From Candidatus Lindowbacteria bacterium RIFCSPLOWO2_12_FULL_62_27 (GTDB lineage: Bacteria > Lindowbacteria > 2-12-FULL-62-27), in assembly GCA_001784175.1 (NCBI GenBank), contig MFPR01000044.1, forward strand, positions 1 to 64,000: DNA of 64,000 nt, in the 5' to 3' direction. Shown in pieces: positions 42,865-50,680 of the stretch. Within the stretch, counting starts at the first letter, position 1; each line of letters starts with the position of its first letter. Made by a program: the position numbers and the translations under genes. A model generated the notes under the pieces. That model was not told the origin of the DNA. It saw only the letters and a list, made by a program, of their open reading frames with translations, and ran no database searches.

Positions 42865-43775
42865 AAAAGGAGATGTTCCTGCTATCGCTCCTCATGTTCT
42901 GCCCGACGCTCCGCGCATGGGCCGACTCGCCCGGATCGACCGGCGCGGAGTTTTTGAAAGTCGGCGTGGGCGCGCGCGCGATGGCGCTCGGAGGTTCGCA
43001 CGCGGCGCTTGCGAGTGACGTCTACAGCCTCTACTGGAATCCGGCGGGGCTTGCGCGGATCGAGCGAGCCGAAGCGGCCGTTCAGGTCAACAGCTACATT
43101 TCGGACATCGAACAGCATTTCCTGGCCGGCGCGTACCGGCACAAAAAGTATGGAACATTTGGCGCAAGCCTGAACCTCCTGGGCGTCGACGGAATCCCGC
43201 GGACCACCGTCGCCGCCAACGGCGCCGTCACCACCAGCGGCACGTTCGGCGCGGATGACCTTGCCTTTACCGCCGCATTCGCCCGGCCCATCACCGGATG
43301 GCTCTCGGCCGGCGGGGCGGCGAAGTGGATTCGATCGACCATCGCCCACTATCACGCCAACGCCTCCGCGGCCGATCTGGGACTTCAGGTGAAGCCGCTG
43401 TCCTTCCTCTCGCTCGGACTCGCGCTGCAGAACATCGGCACGCGGATCAAGTTCATGTCCGACCGCGACGAGCTTCCGATGCTCTATCGGTTCGGCGCCG
43501 CCGGCGAATTCCTCGACAACCGTGCGCTCGTCGTGACGATGGACCTGTCCCAGGCGAGAAACGACGTCGCGACCTTCGGGCTCGGCGTCGAATACACGCT
43601 GCGGCGAATCCTCTCTCTCCGGCTCGGCTACACGACGGCCGGCGCCGAAGTCGACCGCGGCCTCACTGCCGGTTTCGGCGTCCGCTTCCGATCTCTGAAT
43701 CTCGAGTACGCCTTCATCCCCTTCGGCGCCCTCGGCGACGCGCACCGGTACAGTTTGAAATACGCGTTCTATTGA
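42861..43775 (+). CDS. PorV/PorQ-family outer-membrane beta-barrel (copy 2)
   Basis: 304 aa. Signal peptide ends near RAWADS. The mature start GSTGAEFLKVGVGARAMALG, then SDVYSLYWNPAGLA, is the family signature. About fourteen amphipathic strands follow, ending in an aromatic residue (SLKYAFY). It resembles copy 3 (57818-58735) over its length, for example LRLGYTTAGAEVDRGLTAGF against LRLGYTLENKDADDGLTAGV. The start overlaps the stop of the 2896-aa surface protein (ATGA), suggesting a dedicated export or anchoring partner. Confidence 0.85.
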   Translation: MKKEMFLLSLLMFCPTLRAWADSPGSTGAEFLKVGVGARAMALGGSHAALASDVYSLYWNPAGLARIERAEAAVQVNSYISDIEQHFLAGAYRHKKYGTFGASLNLLGVDGIPRTTVAANGAVTTSGTFGADDLAFTAAFARPITGWLSAGGAAKWIRSTIAHYHANASAADLGLQVKPLSFLSLGLALQNIGTRIKFMSDRDELPMLYRFGAAGEFLDNRALVVTMDLSQARNDVATFGLGVEYTLRRILSLRLGYTTAGAEVDRGLTAGFGVRFRSLNLEYAFIPFGALGDAHRYSLKYAFY

Positions 43776-43822
43776 CGCCCATGTTTTCAATGTTAGCTCT
43801 TTGTAACTGTTCCCCATGTGTC

Positions 43823-43868
43823 CCCCCTCTCCCGCCCCCGGCGGGAGAGGGCCGGGGTGAGGGTGGCC
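43823..43868. repeat. REP-like palindrome
   Basis: CCCTCTCCCGCC-CCC-GGCGGGAGAGGG followed by CCGGGGTGAGGGTGGCC, just 3' of the PorV-like gene. It could act as the transcript end of the surface operon. Apart from this and the boxes at 43893-43928 the 160-bp gap shows no gene. Confidence 0.75.
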
Positions 43869-43892
43869 AATCGCCGTCCGACATCCCGCGCA

Positions 43893-43928
43893 AGTTGACA
43901 ATTATTGTATTTCTATAGTTGACAATTA
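43893..43928 (+). promoter_or_regulatory. Duplicated AGTTGACAATTA box upstream of regulator
   Basis: AGTTGACAATTA occurs at 43893-43904 and 43917-43928, the second ending 7 bp before the ATG. TTGACAATT recurs at 45005-45013, right after the regulator stop and before the sugar-transport operon. Each contains a consensus -35 hexamer (TTGACA), and ACAATTATTGT at the first box is a perfect palindrome around one base. This could be an operator for the adjacent winged-helix protein, covering both its own gene and the ABC operon. No convincing -10 at 17 bp was found. Confidence 0.4.
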
Positions 43929-43935
43929 GTTTACA

Positions 43936-45003
43936 ATGTGGAACGCTTCCTTTGTGAACATCAAAGAACTCGTTCTCAAGCGAGCGGCCGGCCGGACCCC
44001 CCTCCGAATCCATGACTTGATCGGTGACACGAAAGTCAGCAGGCAGGCAATCCACAAGCACATCAAGGAGCTCGTCCGGCAGGGGAAACTTAGGAAGCTC
44101 GGAGAAACGAGGGGCGTGTTCTATGTGCGGGCAGACACGCCCCCGGCGCCAGCGGTCACCGTGTCGAAGACCTATCTTAGGAAAGGCCTTGCCGAAGACG
44201 AGGTCTTCGACCGGATGCGGCGGATCCATCGGTTGAAAGAATTGCTCCCGCTGAATGTTCTTGATTTGTTCAGATACGCCTTTACTGAAATCCTTAACAA
44301 TGCCATCGAACACTCCCGGTCGACCCGCGTCCGCGTCCTCCTTCACATCGATCCCTACCTCGCGCGATTCGTCGTCGAGGACGCCGGAACCGGAATATTC
44401 GCGACCATACGGAATAAATTTCATCTGCCGGACGAATACACCGCCCTGCAGGAATTGCTGAAAGGAAAAACAACGACGGCGGCGCGGGGCCATACGGGCG
44501 AGGGGATATTTTTTACTTCTCGGGCGGCCGATTCGATGGAAATCATGAGTCACCAGATCGGCCTCACGTATGACAACCGGATCGACGACGTGTTCGTCCG
44601 GGAAATCCGCCAGAAGCGCGGGACCCGCGTCGCCTTCGAAATCAGCCGGCGGTCGCGCAAAAAGCTTGAGACCGTCTTCGAGGCATTCGCCGGCCGGCAG
44701 TTCGACTACCAGTTCGCCCGCACATCGGTCAGGGTCAAGCTTTTCAAGGGAACCGCAGACTTCTATGTCTCGCGGTCCGAGGCACGACGGCTTCTTCATG
44801 GCCTGGACCGATTCAAGCACATCGTTCTCGATTTCAAGGGCATTCGCGGTATCGGCCAGGGCTTTGCGGACGAGCTCTTCCGCGTCTTCGCCGCCCGACA
44901 CCCCCGCATCGCCCTCGAACCGGTCCACGCAAACGCGGCCGTGGCGGCGATGATCCGGCACGCGATGAATCCCGGCGCCGTTCCCGGACGGATCCGGAGG
45001 TAG
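43936..45003 (+). CDS. Regulator: winged helix + HATPase + STAS-like (DUF4325) domain
   Basis: 355 aa with three parts. Residues about 1-68 are a winged helix (VSRQAIHKHIKELVRQGKLR as recognition segment, then a wing). About 95-255 form a GHKL ATPase with an N box (AFTEILNNAIEHS), G1 (VEDAGTGIF) and G2 (GHTGEGIFFTSRAAD). About 270-345 form a STAS-like DUF4325 domain (HIVLDFKGIRGIGQGFADEL). There is no membrane segment. In other systems an anti-sigma-type kinase and its STAS antagonist are separate proteins; here a DNA-binding domain is added in the same chain. It probably binds DNA in a nucleotide-dependent way. Its position between the surface operon and the sugar-import operon suggests control of one or both. 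Confidence 0.82.
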   Translation: MWNASFVNIKELVLKRAAGRTPLRIHDLIGDTKVSRQAIHKHIKELVRQGKLRKLGETRGVFYVRADTPPAPAVTVSKTYLRKGLAEDEVFDRMRRIHRLKELLPLNVLDLFRYAFTEILNNAIEHSRSTRVRVLLHIDPYLARFVVEDAGTGIFATIRNKFHLPDEYTALQELLKGKTTTAARGHTGEGIFFTSRAADSMEIMSHQIGLTYDNRIDDVFVREIRQKRGTRVAFEISRRSRKKLETVFEAFAGRQFDYQFARTSVRVKLFKGTADFYVSRSEARRLLHGLDRFKHIVLDFKGIRGIGQGFADELFRVFAARHPRIALEPVHANAAVAAMIRHAMNPGAVPGRIRR

Positions 45004-45174
45004 ATTGACAATTCTGACCGGAGGACTGGCATTTTCCGGTTCGGCCATGTATGCTGTAAGCGTTTTCAGCAGGCGTTGGTAAAATTAGGTTTGACGCGCG
45101 ACCGGCGCAGAGTCACAATCGGGCCCGGATCTGACGGACGGATGGTTCTCATCTCTCTTGTCGAGGGGTTGATT

Positions 45175-47409
45175 ATGCACGTTCTGCTCATCAGTCTCAT
45201 CGGCCTTCTGGCCGCGTTTCCCGCCCATGGCGCCGAGCCTCCGGATGTCCTGCGCGTGTGGGCGATGGGGTTTGAAGGCAAGAAGATCGCGGATGTCGCG
45301 AAGGAGTTCGAAAACGCCAACGACTCCCGCGTCAAGGTCGTCACCCAGGCGATCCCGTGGAGCGGGGCGCACGAGAAGATCATGACGAGCGTCATCGGCG
45401 AGATTCCACCGGACGTGTGCCAGATGGGCACGACCTGGATGGCCGAATTCGCCACCATCGGCGCGCTTGAGCCGCTCGATGAGTTCCTCTCGCAATCCCG
45501 TGACGTCGACGTCTCGCGATTTTGGCCGGGCGCGCTCGAAACCAACCGCGTGCGCGGCCGGCTCTACGGCGTGCCCTGGTATGTGGACACCCGCATTCTG
45601 TTTTACCGCGCCGACCTTTTGCGCGCGGCCGGCTTTGACAAACCGCCTGAAACCTGGGAGGAGCTTCTGGCCGTTTGCCGCAAACTGAAAAAGACCGGCC
45701 CGGATGACAAGCCCGAGCGCTACGGCATCGCGATGTCTCCGAACGACTGGGGCGAGTTTCTGCCCTTCTTCTGGCAGAACGGCGGCATGTTGCTGAACGA
45801 CGAGATGACAGCGGCGGCGGTGGACCGCGAGACCTTCATCGAGTCGATGAACGTCTTCAAGACTTTTTTTGACGAGGAGCTTGCCCCGCTTCTGTCCCAG
45901 GGCGCCGGCATGGACCTGTTCCACGCCTTCAAGACCGGCTATTTCCCGATGTTTGTCAGCGGGCCATGGATGGTCTCCGAGATCAAGACCAAGATTCCCG
46001 AAGTCTCGGACAGTTTCGCCGTCGCGCCACGCCCCGGGAAGAAGAACCGGAAAAGTTTCATCGGTGGATGCAATCTGGTGACGTTCCAGAAGAGCCGGCA
46101 GAAAGCGTGGGCGCTTAAATTCATCGCCTACATGAGCCGGCCCGATGTCCAAGTACGCTGGTACGAGCTGACGTCAGATCTGCCGTCCGTCCGCGGAGCC
46201 TGGGACGCGGAGCCGCTCAAGAGCAACCGCCATCTCGAGGGATTTCATCAACAGCTCGAATGGACCCAGGCGCCGCCCAATCATCCGTCCTGGGAGGAAA
46301 TGGCGCAGACCGTCATCATGCAGGTCCAGGAGAAAATCGTCAGGGGGAAAATCACCGTCGAGCAGGGATATCAGGAACTCGTCGACGGCATCAACGGCGT
46401 GATCCAGCGCAGTTCCGCGCAGCAGAGCAACTCGCTGAAACTCGCCGTCTGCGGCGGCCTCGCCCTTCTCTTGATCCTGGCACTCGTCATCTACTTCGTC
46501 ACCGGCAAAGCCGAAACGGCGCCATCGAGCCAGACGCGGCCCGCACAGGCGGTCCCGTTTTTGTTTCCCGCACTGCTCCTCCTTTCAGTATTCCTGCTCA
46601 TCCCCATCATGGCCTCGCTCATCATGAGCCTGACCAACTGGGACATCTACAGCCTGATGCGCCTCAGCAACCTCAATCTGGTCGGGTTCGATAATTACAG
46701 GAAACTACTGACCCAGGACGAGGTCTTCAAACGCTCGGTCCTCAACACCTTTGTGTTTGTCCTCGTCGCCGTCCCGCTCACGATCTCCGTCGCGCTCGGA
46801 ATGGCGCTCGTGGTCAATTCGGCTCTGCTCAAATTCAAAGCATTTTTCCGCACGGGTTTTTTCATCCCGGTCATCACCACCATGGTGGCCGTGGCCGTGA
46901 TCTGGCGGTGGCTCTACAATCCGCAGTTCGGCCTTTTCAATCTGGGGCTGGAAAAATTGGGGCTCCAACCCCAGAACTGGCTCGGTGAGCCGCATCTGGC
47001 CCTGCCGTGCCTGATCCTCATGGCGGTCTGGAAAAATTTCGGATACAACATGATCATTTTCATCGCGGGCCTCCAAGCCATTCCGCACGTCCTCTACGAG
47101 GCGTCCGACATCGACGGCGTCAATCCTTGGCAGAGGTTCCGGCACATCACGCTGCCGATGCTGAAACCGTCCATGATCTTCGTCTGCATCACCACCGTGA
47201 TCGGCTATTTCCAGTTCTTCGCCGAACCCTACATCATGACCGAGGGCGGGCCGAACAACGCGACCAATTCGATCGTGCTCTACACCTACAATCACGCGTT
47301 CAAGTTCTACAACATGGGATACGCGTCGGCCATCTCGTATGTCCTCTTCATGATGACCCTGGTCTTCAGCCTGGCCCAGATCGCGTACGCGAAAAAATCG
47401 GAGGCGTGA
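45175..47409 (+). CDS. Fused sugar-binding protein and MalF-type ABC permease
   Basis: 744 aa from the ATG at 45175, which has a GAGGGG ribosome site and is followed directly by signal peptide MHVLLISLIGLLAAFPAHG. Residues about 22-420 are a family-1 extracellular solute-binding protein (CQMGTTWMAEFATIGALEPL, YGVPWYVDTRILFYRADLL). One helix (about 421-444) crosses the membrane, then residues about 455-744 are a MalF/UgpA-type permease with EAA loop EASDIDGVNPWQRFRHITLP. The extra helix gives the right topology: binding domain outside, permease N-terminus inside. It should import oligosaccharides with the MalG-like and MalK-like proteins downstream. Fused binding domains are known in betaine and amino-acid importers but are unusual in carbohydrate importers. 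Confidence 0.9.
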   Translation: MHVLLISLIGLLAAFPAHGAEPPDVLRVWAMGFEGKKIADVAKEFENANDSRVKVVTQAIPWSGAHEKIMTSVIGEIPPDVCQMGTTWMAEFATIGALEPLDEFLSQSRDVDVSRFWPGALETNRVRGRLYGVPWYVDTRILFYRADLLRAAGFDKPPETWEELLAVCRKLKKTGPDDKPERYGIAMSPNDWGEFLPFFWQNGGMLLNDEMTAAAVDRETFIESMNVFKTFFDEELAPLLSQGAGMDLFHAFKTGYFPMFVSGPWMVSEIKTKIPEVSDSFAVAPRPGKKNRKSFIGGCNLVTFQKSRQKAWALKFIAYMSRPDVQVRWYELTSDLPSVRGAWDAEPLKSNRHLEGFHQQLEWTQAPPNHPSWEEMAQTVIMQVQEKIVRGKITVEQGYQELVDGINGVIQRSSAQQSNSLKLAVCGGLALLLILALVIYFVTGKAETAPSSQTRPAQAVPFLFPALLLLSVFLLIPIMASLIMSLTNWDIYSLMRLSNLNLVGFDNYRKLLTQDEVFKRSVLNTFVFVLVAVPLTISVALGMALVVNSALLKFKAFFRTGFFIPVITTMVAVAVIWRWLYNPQFGLFNLGLEKLGLQPQNWLGEPHLALPCLILMAVWKNFGYNMIIFIAGLQAIPHVLYEASDIDGVNPWQRFRHITLPMLKPSMIFVCITTVIGYFQFFAEPYIMTEGGPNNATNSIVLYTYNHAFKFYNMGYASAISYVLFMMTLVFSLAQIAYAKKSEA

Positions 47410-47413
47410 GATC

Positions 47414-48265
47414 ATGAAGGAAGAAACACGGGAACGCGTCGAAATGCGGTTTCGAACGATTTCGCTCTTTGTGTTTGTGATCTTCGCCACCGCCATCACC
47501 CTGATGCCCTTCGCATGGATGATTTCGACGTCGTTCAAGCCGGAAGACAAGATTCTCACCAAAACGCCCGATCTGATCCCCGCCCTCGATGTTTTCACCG
47601 ATACGCACTATGTGAAACTCTTCGACCAGGTCAACTTCATGGGTCATTTCTTCAACAGCCTCATCGTCACCCTCGGCGTGACCTTCTTCAGCCTCGCCGT
47701 CAACGCCGCGGCCGCGTACGCGTTCGCCAAACTGCACTTCCCGAAAAAGGAGCGGCTCTTTGCGCTCCTCCTCATCACCATGATGATCCCGATGCAGGTC
47801 ACGATGATTCCGAGTTTCATCATCCTGAAATACCTCGGGCTTCTCAACAGCTACGCCGGCCTCATCATCCCGGGCGGCGCCAGCGTCTACGGGATTTTTC
47901 TCCTCAGACAATTCATGATGTCCATTCCCAATTCCCTCCTCGAAGCCGCGCGGATCGACGGATGCGGCGAGTGGACGATTTTCTGGAGAATTGTCCTGCC
48001 GCTCTGCCGGCCCGTCCTCGCGACGCTCACGATCTTCACGTTCATCGGCGCATGGAACGATTTCCTCGGGCCGCTCATCATCCTCCTTGAAGAATCCAAG
48101 TACACGCTCCCCGTGGCCCTTGCGACCCTCAACGGCCAGTACGGCACCGAATGGGGACTCTTGATGGCCGGCAGCGTCATCGTCGTGGTGCCGGTCGTCA
48201 TCGTGTTCCTTTTGGTCCAGCGGCATTACATCAAGGGCCTCATGGTCGGGGGTGTCAAGGGATGA
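47414..48265 (+). CDS. MalG/UgpE-type sugar ABC permease
   Basis: 283 aa with six hydrophobic helices and an EAA loop EAARIDGCGEWTIFWRIVLP that contacts the ATPase. The N-terminal AWMISTSFKPEDKI is typical of the family. It starts 4 bp after the fused MalF gene, and its TGA overlaps the ATG of the glycosidase gene (ATGA). It forms the second half of the transmembrane channel. Sugar specificity cannot be read from the sequence; context suggests glucan or galactoside oligosaccharides. Confidence 0.9.
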   Translation: MKEETRERVEMRFRTISLFVFVIFATAITLMPFAWMISTSFKPEDKILTKTPDLIPALDVFTDTHYVKLFDQVNFMGHFFNSLIVTLGVTFFSLAVNAAAAYAFAKLHFPKKERLFALLLITMMIPMQVTMIPSFIILKYLGLLNSYAGLIIPGGASVYGIFLLRQFMMSIPNSLLEAARIDGCGEWTIFWRIVLPLCRPVLATLTIFTFIGAWNDFLGPLIILLEESKYTLPVALATLNGQYGTEWGLLMAGSVIVVVPVVIVFLLVQRHYIKGLMVGGVKG

Positions 48266-50673
48266 CCGGCGGGCGCTGCGCGGTCCGCGAGGGCCGGCTC
48301 GAAGTCGACGGGCGGCCGTTTTTTGTCTATTCAGGCGAAATCCATTATTTCCGCGTCGACCCCGCCGAGTGGCCCGACCGCCTGCGGAAGGCCAAACGCG
48401 CCGGGCTGAACACCGTCAGCAGCTACATTCCCTGGCGATGGCACGAGCGGACGGAGAAAAAATTTGATTTCACGGGCCGGACGCATCCGGCCAGAAACCT
48501 GGTCCGGTGGATGGACGAAATCGTCAAGGCCGGGCTTTTTTTCATCGCGCGTATCGGCCCCGTTTCCAACGCGGAACTCATCCGCGAGGGGTTGCCGGAC
48601 TGGCTCATGGAAAAATACCACGAGGTCCATCTCGCCGGCCGGCCCCTGCCCGGCCTGCCGCATGTCACCATCGTCGCGTATCGCAGCCCCGTCTTCATCG
48701 AGAAAGTCTCCAACTGGTACCGCGCGCTCCTGCCGCGTCTTCTGCCGTACCACCACACCATGGGCGGGCCGATCATCCTCACGCAGATTTGCAACGAAAT
48801 CGGCATGGTGCACTGGCTCAACCGCGCGGCCGACTACTCGCCGCGGGCGGAAAACGCGTGGCGGGAATTTCTCAAAAATAAATATGGAGACATTTCCGAA
48901 CTGAACCGCGCATGGGGCGGAACCGGATCGCGAAAACGCCGGTTGGGGTCTTGGAACGCGGTGCGCCAGCCCGCAGGCGCGTTGGAGCAAACGCGCTGGG
49001 CGGAGGCCGCCGACTGGGCGCTGTTTTATCGAGACTATTATGCCGGCTATTTCGCCGCCCTCTCCGGGCAGGCGGCAAAGGAGGGCTTCACCGGACCGTA
49101 CATCGCCAACATTCCGCAGTTCTGGGATCATGACGTGCGCGGGCGCGGCACGCCCGCGCCGATGACGTCGTCGCTCTTTCGGGACTTCCAGAAAAAAACG
49201 CCGGCGCCCGTGCTCTTCGGCGGCGCCTACCAGATGCGCCGGCTCGACATCGACAATTTCCACGACATCGCGCTCGCCACCGAAAGCGTGAATCTCCTGC
49301 ACCCCGACGGCGACGTGCCCTCCATCTGCGCCGAGCTTCAGACCGGCATCATGCGCGACCGGCCGCGGCTCTACGGGACCGACGTCGAACTCAACCTCAA
49401 AACGTCGACGGCCCACGGGCTCGGCGGCGTCAACGGATACATGTTCTGCGCGGGTACGTCCACCGATGACATGGGGGCCTTCGGCCGGTATCACGAATGG
49501 CAGGCGGCGGTCGACTCGAAAGGCGCCGCCCGGCCGCATTTTGCGGAGATGGAAAGGTTCGGCCGATGGGTGAAGACCGCCGGCCGGAATCTGGCCGGAT
49601 GGAAAAAATCGCCGGACGTGGCGCTGGGAATTTATCTTCCGTATTTTTCAACGGAGTACTGGAAGGGCGAATGGGTGGAACGGCTGGCGTTTCGCCGGGA
49701 CCACTACTGGTTTGACGGGCTCGCCCGGTTGCTTGCGCTCAACAATTACAATTTTTCCTTCGTCGACATCTGCCGGTCCCTGGACATATCCACGCTCGTC
49801 GCGGCGCATCTTTCCAGAAGTCTCTGGGTCTTCACCACCGAATGTATGGACGCCGAAACGCAGCGCCGGCTCGTCGGTTTCGTCTCCGCCGGCGGAAGGC
49901 TTTTCATCGGGCCATGGATGCCCGCCTTTGATTTGACCGGCAAGCCCTGTTCGATTTTGTCCGAGGCCTTGGGCGTGAAACGCGTCGAGGTCCTTGAGGA
50001 AAAACGGGTGCGGATCAACGGCGGCGAGGGATGGTTTGACGGAAACCTCGTCTGCGCGCATTCCCCGGGGTCGGCTACGCTTCTCAAAAGCGCGGCCGGC
50101 CGGCCGGTGGCGTGGATCCGGAAGGCCTCGCGCGGCGCCCGGGGCGCGGCGCTTTTTTGCGGGATCCCCCTGCACCACACGTTCGATCCCGCCATCCCCA
50201 TGGTCCGGCGTCTGGCGGAGGCGTTGGCGGGCGAGCCTCGTGTCCGGGCACAGTCGGATGCGGACCTCCCGCTCGTCTGGCGCGGAACCGATCGTGAGGG
50301 GCTCTTGCTGGTCCCCAATTACCACGACCGGCCGGTCCGCGCGCGCCTCCGGATAAACTCGCCCGCATTTCACACGGATTGGCTGACCCTGCCCCCGCGC
50401 AAGGCATACTTTTTCCCGGTGAACTTTCCGCTGGACAACGGCCTGACGGTCACCGCGACCGGCGAGCTGCTTGACGTCAACCCGGCGCCGGGCGGCTGCA
50501 CGCTGGTTTTCGATTTTCCGGCCGGCCGGAACCTGCTGGCGGTCGGCCGCAATCGCCGGCGCCTTGATTTCGTTTACGGCGTGCAGGACCGTCAGCGCTG
50601 CGATGTGAAGATTCGAATTCGAGCGGGAACAGATCAACCCCCTCTCCCCCGGAGGGGGAGAGGGTCGGGGTGA
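48262..50673 (+). CDS. GH35/GH42-like beta-galactosidase-type glycosidase
   Basis: 803 aa, no signal peptide, hence cytoplasmic. The start VDGRPFFVYSGEIHYFRVDP, followed by GLNTVSSYIPWRWHE, is the GH35 TIM-barrel beginning. The likely acid/base is Glu179 in LTQICNEIGMVHW and the likely nucleophile is Glu358 in SICAELQTG; their wide spacing recalls GH42. The C-terminal half has a GATase-like and a beta domain. The last residues (PPLPRRGRGSG) and the TGA are encoded by a REP-like palindrome. The gene is coupled to malG by an ATGA overlap, so it should act on the imported oligosaccharide. It may also accept beta-glucosides or other beta-glycosides. Confidence 0.8.
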   Translation: MTGGRCAVREGRLEVDGRPFFVYSGEIHYFRVDPAEWPDRLRKAKRAGLNTVSSYIPWRWHERTEKKFDFTGRTHPARNLVRWMDEIVKAGLFFIARIGPVSNAELIREGLPDWLMEKYHEVHLAGRPLPGLPHVTIVAYRSPVFIEKVSNWYRALLPRLLPYHHTMGGPIILTQICNEIGMVHWLNRAADYSPRAENAWREFLKNKYGDISELNRAWGGTGSRKRRLGSWNAVRQPAGALEQTRWAEAADWALFYRDYYAGYFAALSGQAAKEGFTGPYIANIPQFWDHDVRGRGTPAPMTSSLFRDFQKKTPAPVLFGGAYQMRRLDIDNFHDIALATESVNLLHPDGDVPSICAELQTGIMRDRPRLYGTDVELNLKTSTAHGLGGVNGYMFCAGTSTDDMGAFGRYHEWQAAVDSKGAARPHFAEMERFGRWVKTAGRNLAGWKKSPDVALGIYLPYFSTEYWKGEWVERLAFRRDHYWFDGLARLLALNNYNFSFVDICRSLDISTLVAAHLSRSLWVFTTECMDAETQRRLVGFVSAGGRLFIGPWMPAFDLTGKPCSILSEALGVKRVEVLEEKRVRINGGEGWFDGNLVCAHSPGSATLLKSAAGRPVAWIRKASRGARGAALFCGIPLHHTFDPAIPMVRRLAEALAGEPRVRAQSDADLPLVWRGTDREGLLLVPNYHDRPVRARLRINSPAFHTDWLTLPPRKAYFFPVNFPLDNGLTVTATGELLDVNPAPGGCTLVFDFPAGRNLLAVGRNRRRLDFVYGVQDRQRCDVKIRIRAGTDQPPLPRRGRGSG

Positions 50674-50680
50674 GGGGGAG
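50638..50680. repeat. REP-like palindrome overlapping a gene end and the next start
   Basis: CCCTCTCCCCCGGAGGGGGA and GAGGGTCGGGGTGAGGG, same family as 24796 and 43823. It provides the stop codon (50671-50673) of the glycosidase gene and the purine-rich sequence directly before the ATG at 50681. Confidence 0.8.
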
